64,000 nt of DNA. Source: Vitellaria paradoxa. Taxonomy: Eukaryota > Streptophyta > Magnoliopsida > Ericales > Sapotaceae. How positions within the stretch are numbered: position 1 is the first letter of the stretch; each line of letters starts with the position of its first letter. The notes beneath the pieces were generated by a model. That model ran no database searches. It worked only from the letters and a program-made list of their open reading frames with translations, and was not told the DNA's origin. Position numbers and translations under genes: made by a program. This document shows, piece after piece, positions 10,000-21,696 of the stretch. Location: contig CM034233.1 of NCBI GenBank assembly GCA_019916065.1, positions 36,434,862 through 36,498,861 on the forward strand, read 5' to 3'.

Positions 10000-11720
10000 G
10001 ATTAGTATGCATTATTGCACAATTTTATATTTATTGAGCATGCTAATTATGCAATTCTGCTTGTTATTAGCAAGGTTTTAGCTTAATTATCTCATTTCCA
10101 TGCATTCTTATTGTTTGTGTGTTTTAGGTGATAAATTTGGTGTTTTAGCCTGAAATAACACTAAGAGTGTAGGTGAGGAGGAGACAAAGCAAGCTGGAGT
10201 AAGGAAGGGTAAAATAGACTTTGGTGTCTTTTAGGGCATATCGACGAACACTTGGCACACATGGGGAAAACAGTTTGAAGACAAAAAGGCTGACATGTCC
10301 AATGACTTTCAAGACTTCCTTAATGTCCCAAGAGCCATCCTAAGGAATATAATCAGTTACCATAGCTGCCGAGAATAAGGAAATGGTCCGAAGTTCAAGA
10401 TTGTTGAAGTGGTGTGTAGTTGAAGTTCCAGCTTGACACCCTATTAGTTTTTTAACCATAACATTCTGCTCACAACTCCGATTGACCTAATTCATTTTGG
10501 GTTGGAAAGAAGACTTGAAGGGCTACCACTTTTGTGTTATAGGCGAAGCCTAAATCCATCGTCTTGAAGGTCAAATTTGCATTGGAAGTTGAGGACAGAA
10601 ACTGTTAGAAGCAAAACACGAAGTAAAGATGAAAGACACTGTGGTTCAGACACCCCCACGGGTGGTTCAGACCACAGAGGTTGATTTGCACGGATAAATT
10701 ACGTTTTTAGGGTTTTTCATCTCCACTATATATGGGAAACTTATATAGCCATTCAGAGGTTGATTTGCACGGATAAATTACCTTATTAGGGTTTTACACT
10801 ATGCTTTTACACATTTGATTTGTTTGACGTTTCGTAAGAAGATTTCACCTTTTGTTTACATGTAAGTGACTTGTTCTTCAATGTTTTCAATTAAAAGTTT
10901 TTCGTTTCAAGTTTTCTTCTTTCGTTTATATTTCATAGTTGTTTCATAACTCTTACACGTAATTGGTTTTGATTTCTTTTCATTTTAAAAAAGTTCGAAT
11001 GGATGTTTATTATTCTTTGCATTATTTCATTTACAGTTTAAATATGCTAGGCTAAAACTATCTTGGTTTTAACCTAGGAACGTAATGGAAGAGAAGAAGA
11101 TAGAATCGAATATAATGTTTTCAAACGTGATATATTTTTGAATGAATCGTAAAACTTGTTTGTTCTAGGTTTAACCCTAGAAATTGAATCACTCGTGTTA
11201 TAATCGGCCCTTGGTTACAAGTTGAAACTCGTGCATGCCAAGTTTCTGATTCAATGTCCCAGTGACTTCAAATCTGATTTCAAAACCCTAGTTTAACATT
11301 TGTTTTACAAAAAGGTTTTTAAAGTTAAATTTTCCGACCTAGCATTACATGCATAGACGCTACGTTAAGTTATAAATGTACTCGAATCAATCTCTTTGAA
11401 TCCATTACAGGAATAGGTTAAAAACAAGTATTTTCATTCAAGAGAAATTCGTTAAAGTTAAATCGCACCTTTTCACTAACATTTATAGTTTAACTTAAGT
11501 TTTGTGTTTAAACATTTTTCAAACCTATTTTCAAAAACTCCAAAAGATTGTTTTTCTCTTTTCCATATATTATTCTTTACAAGTGCTTTCAAAAACAAGT
11601 TTTTCCAAATCTAGTCACACACTTGCTTGCTGTGGAGATGACATAGGACTTACCTAGACTAAACTACGACCACCTCTTGCACTTGAGAGTATAAACGCTT
11701 TCAATTTCTGAGAGCGGTTA
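10000..11720 (+). repeat. 5' LTR of element D
   Basis: 1721 bp starting TGATTAGTATGC. The last bases are GGTTA where the partner ends GGTCA, so the terminal CA has mutated to TA. A 28-bp sequence at 10675-10702 is repeated at 10754-10781, whereas the right LTR has it once, followed by different sequence. The palindromic GTGGTTCAGAC...GTCTGAACCAC-like boxes lie at about 10640-10680. Confidence 0.92.
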
Positions 11721-11992
11721 AGTTTTTAGCGTCATTGCCAAGCAGCAACAATTGGTGTGATGAATTCGGAGAGCTTGTGACGTAACGTGCTTGCCATCCA
11801 TCTTCAACGCGATTGCATTTGGACTTCCAAGTGACGTTGCTCCATCCTTCTTTTTAATTTATATTTTCGTCTTTATTTTGTTTTCTTTTTATTATTTTTA
11901 GGAATTCTTAAAGAATTAATTTTTAAAAAAATTAAAAAAAAGAGAACATTTGTAAAAAATAAAAAAATTAAATAATTTTTTTTTTGAATTGC
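11721..11992 (+). other. 5' leader of element D
   Basis: Untranslated leader between LTR and gag. After the primer site it is T- and A-rich, with TTTATTTTG and long A/T homopolymers near 11925-11985. No gene is seen. Confidence 0.6.
11727..11744 (+). other. Degraded primer binding site of element D
   Basis: TAGCGTCATTGCCAAGCA aligns with the plant Gypsy site TGGCGCCGTTGCCGGGGA with several differences, mostly G-to-A and C-to-T. It starts six bases after the LTR end, as in E and G. Confidence 0.75.
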
Positions 11993-13560
11993 ATGCAATT
12001 AAGGTCAGGTAGGGTGATTGTAGTTGATCCTAAACTAGAAAACCCATCTTATGTTCCCGAATCTTTAGACTCACTGTCCACAGTTTCACTCACCACTTTA
12101 TCTTTCATCTAATGGCTGACTTAAGAGGTGAAAGAAGTGTCCACGGGAATAATGATCCTCCAGAGGTTCAGGATTTTATACTAATGAAAGATCATTTGAA
12201 CCCAATTAGGCGAACAACACCTTCATGTATCATTCTACCTTTAAATAGGGGGAATTCTACCTTAAGACTCGGGATTATCCAACTCCTTCCCATACTGCAA
12301 AAATCCATATAATCACTAGAGGGAATTTGAGGAGGTGAGTAATACTTGCATTGACCAAAACGTCAATGAAGATGTAGTTTGTCTCCAACTTTTTTCTTTT
12401 TCCCTCAAGGACAAGGCCAATTCTGGCTCAATACCCTTCAGCCTCATTTTGTTGGAACTTGGCTTGAGATGCAAACTGAGTTTTTGAAAAAGTACTTCCT
12501 AACCCAAAAGACTAAGCATTATAGGCAATAGATCACTACTTTTTCATGTAAACCCAATGAGAATTTCTATCGAGCCTGGGAAAGATTTAAGGACCTCTTG
12601 ATGGCTTGTCCTCACCATGGTTTCGAATCATGGAGACTTGTAACCATTTTCCATGAATCCCTCACTCCCAATCTCAAGCAACTTGTGTCTACCAATGGTA
12701 CCTTATTCGATAAGACTGCGAAGGATGCCATGGACTTTTTTGACATGGTGGTCGAAGACTCTAATGATTGGGAGATCAGACCTCCTTGTTCTTCTGAGCA
12801 TAGGAATCCCTTACTTAGTGGCCAGCTAGAATTAAGTGAGAGCGATGACCTTTGAGCTAGGTTAGTTGCAATGTAATATAAGCTAGATGTTCTAGAATTG
12901 AAAAACAAGGAAAAACTGGTAGAGGTTAAGATTATTTGTGCTGCTTGTGACCAAGTGGGGCATGACGTTAATTCACCTCGAACTCCCACCGTATCCAGAG
13001 CCGTTCCTTTCCCAATAGGAATCAAGTAGGCAATCCTTGCCCATAAGGTGGTAATATTAATTATCAAGGGGGAAGTCAAGCCTCTAATGCATGCCCAGCT
13101 AGGTGGAGATATCCTCCTAGTTTCTCCTAGAGGAATGATAACCAAGGGCAACAATTTCAATAAACTCCAATATTTTAACAAATTCCTCCACCACCATTTC
13201 AATACCAATAGCCCAACCTTGTTGCATTTCAATTGACACAAAAGAAGCCTATTGAGGACACTCTTAATCAATTCATGCAACAACAATTGAACGTCAATAA
13301 TAAGGTGAATCAAGCTTTAGATGACATTAGAGGACAAATTTCCAGGTTGACATAAGTTATAAGCACCACTCCAAGTGGTAAACTCCCTGCACAGACACTC
13401 CCAAACCCAAAAGGCCAAGCAAATATGAGTGAGTCGTCGACCTCAGGCACTACCTCACATGAGCAAGTTCAAGCAGTTACCACTTTGAGAAGTGAGAAAG
13501 TCATTTAGAAACCTATAGATCCTAGAATTGATATGCCTAGTGATAAGTTAGAATCTGGTG
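11993..13560 (+). pseudogene. gag of element D (broken)
   Basis: I place the start at ATG 11993 because the first residues, MQLRSGRVIVVDPK, resemble the MHLRSSK start of gag in H. The frame shifts near 12110, continues at 12112-12312, and is then broken repeatedly. The capsid-like region is recognisable by FYRAWERFKDLLMACPHHGF, WRLVTIFHESLTPNLKQLV and DAMDFFDMVVEDSNDWE (12550-12780), which align with gag of E, G and H. The zinc knuckle reads CAACDQVGHDVNSP, with the last Cys missing from CX2CX4HX4C. A 233-codon minus-strand frame over 12612-13313 is antisense to this gag and not treated as a gene. Confidence 0.82.
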
Positions 13561-13574
13561 GTAGTTAGGTAGAA

Positions 13575-14420
13575 ATGGAAAGTGGGGGAGAAATGAAAGA
13601 GAAAGAAAGTGAGAAGGGAGGAAACAAAAGTGATAGGGATAAGCAGAGTCTTGAGGTTAAAAAGAAGAGTAATGGAGAAGAGAAGGAAAATGAAGAGGAA
13701 ACAAATGAGGGGAATTTGGGTAATAAAATTGAGAAAACCATAGAGCACATCCCTGGGCCACCATTTCCCAAAAGATTAGCAAAAGGGAGAAATGATATGT
13801 TGAATTCTGAAATTTATGAGATATCTAAGCAAGTGAGAATCAACATTCCATTACTTGAGGCTATCAAACAAAATCCCTCTTATGCTAAATTTCTAAAGGA
13901 CATGTGCATTATGAAGAGAAAGCTTAATGTCAAGGAGAAAGCTTTCTTGACTAAACAAGTAAGTGCCATACTCCAGCATGATACCTCCCCTAAGTACAAA
14001 GATCTTGGGTGTCCAACTATTTCTTATATACTTAGGGAACACATCATTGACAAGGCATTACTAGACCTAGGTGCTAGTGTCAACTTGTTGCTTTATATAG
14101 TGTATCAGTAACTAGGGCTAGGTGAGCTTAAACCTACTCCAGTCACATTACAATTGGCCAATCGATCGGTTAAGATGCCTAGGGGTATAGTGGAGGATGT
14201 GTTAGTCCAAGTAGATAAGTTTTATTTCCCAATTGATTTCATTGTGTCAGACACCCAACCCATTCCAAACCCTAATCAATCTATTCCAATCATTTTAGGT
14301 ATACCCTTCCTCGTAACATCCAATGCTGTGATTAACTGTAGGAGTGGGGTCATGAAATTGTCACTCAGAAATATGACCATGGAGATGAATATCTTTAGGG
14401 TGGGAAAACAAATGGGATAA
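13575..14420 (+). pseudogene. Aspartic protease region of element D
   Basis: Retroviral-type aspartic protease, which would cut the gag-pol polyprotein. A Glu/Lys-rich linker (13575-13735) leads to GPPFPKRLAK and a helical segment, then the active-site core DLGASVNLL, with its Asp codon at 14064-14066. A TAA at 14109-14111 interrupts, and the second half continues at about 14140-14420 with VEDVLVQVDKFYFPIDFIV and a flap/C-terminal ILGIPFLVTSNAVINCR. DLGAS replaces the DTGA of many proteases, as is usual in this plant lineage. Confidence 0.85.
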
Positions 14421-15775
14421 TGTGAGGATATTCGAGAGGTGGATTTGATTCATACTTTGAGTGAGGAATACTTTGAGAAAACCTTTTTTAATGACCCCTT
14501 AGAGAGAGCGTTGGTGTTAAGTGAGAAGTGTGAGGACCTTGATGGGGGTGAATTTTGTGGAGAATGATGAATTAGTGACTAAGAAAGAAGAAGTTATAGC
14601 TATTAGTAATTGGGTTCCAATGTTTGAGCCTTTGGAGCCATCCTTGATTAAACCCAAGTCATCGGTTAAGTGTCCACCTTGTCCTTCTAGGAAACCTTTA
14701 CGCAATGAACTTAAATATGCATTCCTAGGAGAGGGTGAGACATTCCCAGTAGTTATTTCTTCAAAGTTGGAAAGAGTTCAGGAAGAGAAGTTGTTAGCGG
14801 TCTTGAGTGCTCATCGAAAGGCGTTAGGATGGACAGTGGCAGATCTTCGAGGTATTAGCCCCCTCGTGTGTGCTCATCATATATAACTTGAGGATGATGC
14901 CAAACTGGTAAGGTAAAAGCAACATAGGCTAAACCCTAATATAAAAGAGGTTGTAAAGGGTGAAGTGCTTAGGTTGTTGGATGTAGATATTATTTATCCC
15001 ATCTTTGACTCAAAGTGGGTGAGTCCCACCCAAGTGGTCCCTAAAAAGTCTGGTGTCACTATTGTGGAAAATGAGAGAGGAGATTTAGTACCACAACATA
15101 CCCAAACCGAGTGGTGTATGTGTATTGTCTATAGATGTCTGAATGCTATGACCCGAAAGGACCATTTCCCCTTCTTTTCCTTGATCAAGAACTTGAGAGA
15201 GTAGCAGGGAAGTCCTTCTATTGTTTTCTTGATGGGTATTCAGGGCATAACCAAGTTGAAATAGCACTTGAAGATCAGGAAAAGACCACTTTCACATGCC
15301 CATTCGGTACTTATGCGTATAGACGCAGGCCATTTGGGTTATGTAACACACCAATGACTTTTCAATGGTGTGTAATGAGCATATTTGGTGATATAGTCGA
15401 GAAATTTATAGAGGTTTTCATGGATGGTTTCTCTATTTATGGAGATGACTTTGATAAGTGCTTAAGAAACTTAGAGAAAGTTTCATTCATTGTGAGGAGA
15501 GCAACTTAGTGCTAAATTGTGAGAAGTGCCATTTCATGGTAAATTCAGGGATAGTCTTGGGACATATAGTCTCATCCAAAGGGGTAGAGGTCGATAATGT
15601 GAAAATTGAACTCATAGAGAATTTACCTACTCCAAATTGTGTAAAGGATATAATATCTTTTCTTGGACACGTTGCATTCTATCGTAGGTTTATCCAATCC
15701 TTTAGCTCCATAGCTCGTCCCTTGTGTGTCTTACTTTCTAAGGATGTTCCATTTATTTGGACATTTTAGTGTTAA
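14421..15775 (+). pseudogene. Reverse transcriptase of element D (catalytic Asp lost)
   Basis: RT copies element RNA into DNA. RT signatures appear in order: YTFLGEGET-like (AFLGEGETFPVVISS), KALGWTVADLRGISPLVCAH, LLDVDIIYPIFDSKWVSPTQ, the VPKKSG turn, FPFFSLI, YSGHNQVEIALEDQEKTTFT and PFGLCNTP. The YVDD-equivalent box reads FMDG at 15417-15428: GGT at 15426 encodes Gly where the second catalytic Asp belongs. Frameshifts lie near 15180 and 15480, and stops near 14885 and 14916. The thumb/connection region continues as LGHIVSSKGVEVD and FLGHVAFYRRFIQSFSSIAR to 15769. Confidence 0.88.
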
Positions 15776-16260
15776 AGGGCATTTGATCTATTAAAGACCA
15801 TGGTTACCACCACACCCACAATTCAAAGCCCAGATTGGTCCTTTCCATTTGAGCCTATGGGTGACATAAGTGACCATACAGTGGGGGCTATTTTAGGGCA
15901 AAGGAAATAGGGCAAGCCTTATGTCATTTATTATGCTAGCAAGACCCTTAATGAAGCTCAATTAAACTACACTACAACTGAGAAGGAGTTGCTAGCAGTA
16001 GTATTTGCCCTTGACAAGTTTAGGTCTTATTTGGTAGGGTCCCACGTTACAGTGTTCACAAGCCATGTAGCCTTGAAATATCTTCTTTCAAAACAAGAGG
16101 CCAAACCCTGACTCATTAAGTGGATTCTACTCCTACAAGAGTTTGACTTGGAAATCAAGGATAAGAAGGGAGTAGAAAATGTGGTGGCCGATCATTTGTC
16201 TAGGTTGCCATCCCATTTGTTTGACCATAGCAACCTACCAATAGATGAGCATTTTCTGGA
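15776..16260 (+). pseudogene. RNase H of element D (decayed)
   Basis: The RNase H domain that would degrade template RNA is readable with stops: a DHTVGAILG-like segment near 15870, YVIYYASKTLNEAQLNYTTT near 15935, [18 protein letters not shown] near 15980 and [20 protein letters not shown] near 16122. The expected Arg codon in the KPRLI segment is TGA near 16110, consistent with CGA-to-TGA. The junction to integrase lies in the ADHLSRLPS stretch near 16190. Confidence 0.78.
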
Positions 16261-17605
16261 TGAACATATTATGCATGTGAACTCCACATCTTAAGACTAT
16301 TCTCCTTGGTATTCAGACATTGCCAACTTTTTGGTGATGAGCCTTATGCCTTCACATTGGATTAAGATTGATATAAGGAAATTTCTATGCAATGTGCAAC
16401 AATTTTTTTTTAGGATGAGCCATACCTCTACAAGTATTGCCCAAATCAAATTGTTAGACGTTGCATCCCCAAGACTGAGATTCCTAGTGTTATTGAATTT
16501 TGTCATTCTCTAGCATGTAGAGGCCATTTTTCCTCAAACAAAACAGCCACTAAAATTCTTCAAAGCGGATTGTATTGGCCTTCATTATTTATGGATGTCT
16601 ATAATTATTACCTTAGATGTGACCAGTGTCAAAGACTAGGAGCCCTTACTAAGTGAAACGAGATGCTTCAAAACCCCCATAATCATTTTGGAGATTTTTT
16701 TTTTTGTTGAGGCATTGATTTCATGGGGCCATTCCCTAAGTCATTTGGATTTGAGTTCATTCTTTTGGCTATCGACTATGTCTCTAAGTGGGTGGAAGCC
16801 ATTGCAACTCACACCAATGACCATCAAGTGGTGGTCAAGTTTTTAAAGGAATATATCTTCTCACACTTTGGGATGCCTCGGGCCATCATTAGTGATGGAG
16901 GCAAGCATTTTTGCAATAGGCTTGTTGGTGTCTTGTTTTGTAATTATGGTGTGACACATAAGGTGGGTACCTTATACCACCCACAAAATAATGGCCAAGC
17001 AGAGTTGGCGAATAGGGAGATTAAAGGCATACTTGAGAAGACTATCAACCCCACACGCAAGAATTCGTCTTTATGTCTCATTGATGCTTTATAAGCATAT
17101 CAGACGGCATACAAGACCATTTTGGGTATGTCTCCCTACCGACTTATCTTTGGTAAGGCTTGCCATCTGCCTGTTGAGATAGAACATAAGGCCTACTGGG
17201 CAATTCAAAAATTTAATGAAAGTTTAGATGATGCCGGTGTTCTCCAAAAGTTACAATTAAATGAACTTGAAGAATTACATAATGATGCTATCGAGAACGC
17301 AAAGATTGCTAAGGCTAAAATGAAAGACTTACATAACAAGCATATTTCTAGGAAGTCTTTTCACGTACTCCAGAAAGTCTTGATGTACAACTCTCGGTTG
17401 CACCTCTTCCCAAGCAAGCTTCGATCAAGATGGTCTAGTCCATTCATCATCACCTCAATCTCATAGCATGGTGTGTGCGAAGTTCACAATCCACACAATG
17501 ACACTACTTTCAAGGTGAATGGCCATCGTCTTAAAGCATATTTGGATAACTTTGTGGCTGAGATTGAGGCATGGGAGCTCTCTAACCCTCCCCCCTTTGA
17601 TTGAA
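16261..17605 (+). pseudogene. Integrase of element D
   Basis: Integrase joins element DNA to the target. The zinc-binding region is decayed (16500-16650), with TATKILQSGLYWPS and CDQCQRLGAL readable. The catalytic core is open at 16723-17092: first Asp in GIDFMGPFP, second Asp in ISDGGKHF, Glu in [12 protein letters not shown] stop at 17092-17094 follows, then [20 protein letters not shown] and the C-terminal tail FKVNGHRLKAY (to about 17600) with a stop at 17464-17466. The core triad is intact even though the RT is dead. Confidence 0.88.
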
Positions 17606-18935
17606 GTACATGCACAAATTCTTGTATAATATTAGTGTAGGAGTTTTTGTTTTGTTTTTTGTTTTTTTTTTTTCTCCTTTTTAGACTTAGTTTTAGGAGT
17701 AAGTTTCTTCTTATTTGTTTTTCTTTTACTATATTTCCTTTATTTTCATTTACTAACATTCTTTTTTTCTTCATTTTTTTTCTTCTCTATTCTTTTCTTT
17801 TTATCTCATATTCTATTTTGTAGATTTTTGGTTAGTTAATTAATAAAGCAACTTCGAGGTAATATCCACCCTCTTCACATTCTATTTCTCTATTTTGAAG
17901 ATTACACTTTGGTATATTTTGCTAATGCTGCTAGAGTACTGTAGAAACTAGGTTGGGGGGTGTTTTATTGCTTCAAGGCTGTATTGGGGTGCATGCTTAG
18001 CTTATATGTTATATATTGATTAATCTTTATTCTCATTATCATCATCATGCTCACTTTGCACATTGCGGACCCACATATGCATCATGATTCTCACATTGAG
18101 GACAATGTTTAGTTTAGGTTGGGGGGTAGATGTCGCATGATAACCTTTTATGCCAAAATTGCAAAATTTTATTTTGTGCCAAAATCGTAAAATTTTAAAA
18201 TTTTTGAGCATCTTTGAGCTTGAATACATGAATTTAGCATCTTTGTACCTGCATGTTGGCCCTTTTTGGTTTGGTTAATTGTGGAATTGAGTGAGAGAGT
18301 GATAAGTGAGTCTTGTTCAAGCTTTAATAGGAAACTTAGTTCAAGTTAAGTGTGTCATGACCTTGTACATTTTTGTGACTATCATGGAGAAAAGATTATG
18401 TGCTTAGGAGTGGATTTTGTTTAACGTTGGTTAATTAAGCATTCTTGGACTAGGTAGAGACTTATACTCCTTAATGGTGAGCTTTTGAGCCTATTATTCT
18501 TTTCTTGAGGGGTTGCACATAATCACAGCTCTTTTATTCTTCACTTTGGTTTCAATGCAGTAATTGCATCACATACACTTGCATGAGTTTCACTTGGCAC
18601 ATTATAAGTTGTTGCAAGCTTTGAACGTGATGCTAGGCCCTCTTTGCTATTTTGAGCCTTCTTGTCCTTTATTGGTTATGAATTACCCTAGGAACCAACT
18701 TGAAGCATTTTAATAGTGTGTGACATATATATTTTTTTTCTTTGGTTCCCACCTTATATATTATCCTTTAACCTTATTCACACACTTTAAGCTTCACCCT
18801 CACATGTCTTGTGTTGTGAATGTGCCTCAATGTCAGTTATGTGAATGGGGGTTGGGAATGGAAACTTTGGAGAGCATATTGAGAGAAAATATTGGGTGGA
18901 GAATTCGGCTGATGTATATTTCATTATTTCAAAAG

Positions 18936-19005
18936 CAAAAAGAAAGAAAAAAGAAAAAAAAAAAGAACAAAGAAAAAAAAAGAAAAAAAGAAAAGAAAAA
19001 AATTA
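18936..19005 (+). repeat. A/G low-complexity tract
   Basis: Almost pure AAAGAAAA-type sequence within the 3' region of D. It inflates lysine-rich frames on the plus strand. Confidence 0.9.
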
Positions 19006-19694
19006 TCATTCCTTTGTTTATGAAATTATGGGACTTGTACATTGTTTGCAATATTTGCAATTGTCCCAAGGATAGTATTTAGTGTGAATAAGCTTCTTGT
19101 TAGGATCTTTGTTGAGGTTGGAAACGAAGTAGGTAGTTTGGGACTTGTGTGCACTCGATCATTTTTATCCCAAGACGTGCTTTGATTTCCATATCCTCCA
19201 TTGTTAACCATTGCCCTCAGCCAAGTTACAACCAAAACAAAGACCTAGTGGATTCTAAGCAAGCAACTCTTGTATTGTGCATGTAGTGGTCTTATGTAAG
19301 TTGTGGTGTGATCTTTTACACATGCATTGGAATATTTTTGTGAGTTATCCACTTTGAACATCAATTCAGTTCACTCACTTATTTGTGGGGTTATGTGCAA
19401 CTAGGATAACATCATATGCTAATAGAGATATGTGAACTCTTGATGAGTAAATTCCTTTCTATGAGTGGTACCCTATGAGTACTTGAAGTCAGAACCTTGT
19501 TTCATTTATGCTCTTGCAACTTTGTTGAATGAATGAAACAATTTTGTACACATGCTCTTCCTACTTTGATGGTCCATGCATTTATGCTTAGCACTTGGGA
19601 ATTACACATGATATTTGGGTTATGTGACTTGTTGGGCTTGAGCTTGATTTATTTTTTATCTTAATCACTTTTTGACATCTTAAGACCATGCCAT

Positions 19695-19815
19695 AGATGT
19701 TAGTGGGTAGCATCACTGTAAACCCTCACGAGACCTTACTCGTCCACTAGGGGGAGCCTAGGGGTTTAAAGGGCTTGCCTCATGTGCTAAGTGTGGCCAT
19801 GTGTTTCCTATGAAA
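19695..19815 (+). promoter_or_regulatory. Conserved pre-purine-tract block of element D
   Basis: Contains GTGGGTAG, TAAACCCTCACGAGACCTTA, CCACTAGGGGGAGCC, TAGGGGTTTAAAGGGCTTGC and GCTAAGTG in this order. The same order is found upstream of the purine tract in E (complement of 51741-51850) and in weaker form in F (28020-28125). TAAACCCT can pair with AGGGTTTA-like sequence across the block. An RNA signal of the 3' untranslated region is my inference. Confidence 0.6.
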
Positions 19816-19947
19816 ATAGACATTACCTGAGTTTTATTTTGTTTTGTTTAATTTGAATAAGAGCTTACATGTTGTAGGTGTCCTTGCACTTGTTCTTGTT
19901 GTACCCCATGGTTTAATTACATGTATTGCTAGGGACTAGCAATGTCT

Positions 19948-19959
19948 AGGATGGGGGTG
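19948..19959 (+). other. Purine tract of element D
   Basis: AGGATGGGGGTG directly before the 3' LTR start TGATTAG, in the position where plus-strand DNA synthesis is primed. Confidence 0.85.
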
Positions 19960-21696
19960 TGATTAGAATACATTATTACACAATTTTATATCTATTGAGC
20001 ATGCTAATTATAATATTGTGCTTGTTATTGGCAAGGTTTTAGCCTAATTATCTCATTTCCATGCATTCTTGTTGTTTATGTGCTTAAAGTGATATAATTT
20101 GGTGTTTTAGCCTAAAATAACACTAAGAGTGCAGGTGAGGAGGAGCTAAAGCAAGCCGGAGTAAGGAAGTGCAAGAATAGACTTTGGTGTCTTTTGGGGC
20201 ATTTCGCCGAACACTTGGCACACATGGAGAAAACAGCTTGAACACAAAAAGGTCGTCATGTCCAATGACTTTCAAGACTTCCATAATGTCCTAAGAGCCA
20301 TCCTAAGGAACAGAATCAGTTACTATGGCTTCCAAGGAGAAGGAAATGGTCCGAAGTTCAAGATGGTTGAAGTGGTTGTGCAGTTGAAGTTCCAGCTTGA
20401 CACCTTGTCATTTTTTAACCATAACTTTCTGCTCACAACTCCAATTGACCTAATTCCTTTTGTGCTGGAAAGAAGACTCGAAGGGCTAGAAATTTTATGT
20501 TTTAGCCAAAGCTTGAATCCATCGTCTTCAAGGTCAAAATCGCATTGGAAGTTGAGGATAGAAAGCTATCAGAAGCAAAACACAAAGTGAAAATAAAAGA
20601 CACTATGATCCAGACACCCCCACAGGTGGTTTGGACCACAGAGGTTGATTTGCAAGGATAAAATACATTTTTAGGGTTTTTCATCTCCACTATATGTAGG
20701 AAACTTATACAACAATTCAGGAAGTTCTAGGGTTATTTTCTTAGGAGTTTTCTTTAAGTTTTTAGAGATTTACACTATGCTTTTACGTAATCGATTTGTT
20801 TGACGTTTTGTAAGAAGATTTTGCCTTTCGTTTACATGTAAGTGACTTGTTCATCAATATTTTCAATTAAAAGTTTTTCGTTTCAAGTTCTCTTCTTTCA
20901 TTTATACTTCATATTTGTTTCATAACTCTTGCATGTAGTTGGTTTTGATTTCTTTTCATTTTAAAAAAGTTCAAATGGATGTTTATTATTCTCCACATAA
21001 TTTCATTTACAGTTTAAATATGCTAGGCTAAAACTATCTTGGTTTTAACCTAGGAACGTAATGGAAGAGAAGAAGATAGAATTGAATATAATGTTTTTAA
21101 ACATGATATATTTTTGAATGAATCGTAAAACTTGTTGGGTCTAAGTTTAACCCTAGAAATCGAATCACTTGTGTTATAATCAGGCCTTGGTTACAAGTTG
21201 AAGCTCATGCATACCAAGTTTCTAAGTCAATGTCCCGGTGGCTTCAAATCTGATTTCAAAACCCTAGTTCAACATTTGTTTTACAAAAAGGTTTTTGAAG
21301 TTAAATTTTCTGACCTAGCACTACATGCGTAGATGCTACGTTGAGTTATAAACGTTTTCGAATCGATCTCTTTGAATCCATTATAGGAATAGGTTAAAAC
21401 CAAGTATTTTCATTCAAGAGAAATTTATTAAAGTTAAATCATATCTTTTTGCTAATATTTTTAGTTTAACTTAAGTTTTGTGTTTAAACATTTTTCAAAC
21501 CTACTTTCAAAAACCCTAAAAGATTGTTTTACTCTTTTCCATTTATTACTCTTTGCAAGTGCTTTCAAAAACAAGTTTTTCTAAACCTAGTCACACACTT
21601 GCTCCCTGTGGAGATGACCTAGGACTTACCTAGACTAAACTACGAACACCTCTTGCACTTGAAAGTATAAACCCTTTAAATTTTTTAGAGTGGTCA
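19960..21696 (+). repeat. 3' LTR of element D
   Basis: 1737 bp, TGATTAGAATAC to GGTCA, immediately after the purine tract ATGGGGGTG. It aligns with the left LTR along its length except where the left copy carries a duplicated 28-bp patch. The frame at 20258-20590 is LTR sequence that happens to be open, not a gene. Confidence 0.92.

Larger units (their letters stand above)
17606..19947 (+). other. 3' non-coding region of element D
   Basis: No credible gene lies between integrase and purine tract. The region has T-rich DNA (17640-17830); an ACATTGAGGACAATGTTT box with GGTTGGGGGG at about 18093-18126, which also occurs (diverged) in H and E; and an A/G-rich low-complexity run (18936-19005) that makes the open frames there meaningless. 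It ends in a conserved block (19695-19815) shared with E and F. The ORF2 seen in E, H and F was not found here. Confidence 0.7.
10000..21696 (+). mobile_element. Element D: Athila-like Gypsy retrotransposon nested in A
   Basis: Complete insertion of 11,697 bp. LTRs are 10000-11720 and 19960-21696, and GCGAG flanks both ends (9995-9999 and 21697-21701). The order is primer site, gag, protease, RT, RNase H, integrase, long 3' non-coding region, purine tract. The TGGCGCC-type primer site, protease core DLGASVNLL and LTR length fit the Athila/Tat side of plant Gypsy; no archaeal-type second RNase H or large env-like frame was seen. Numerous stops and frameshifts make it non-functional. Confidence 0.92.

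Noticed and set aside
12612..13313. 233-codon minus-strand frame
   Set aside because: It is antisense to the gag of element D and covers the recognisable capsid region on the plus strand; its own translation shows no known domain.
18720..19082. 120- and 76-codon frames, very rich in lysine
   Set aside because: They owe their length to the A/G low-complexity tract at 18936-19005.
20258..20590. 110-codon plus-strand frame
   Set aside because: It lies wholly inside the 3' LTR of element D; the matching 5' LTR region is not open.
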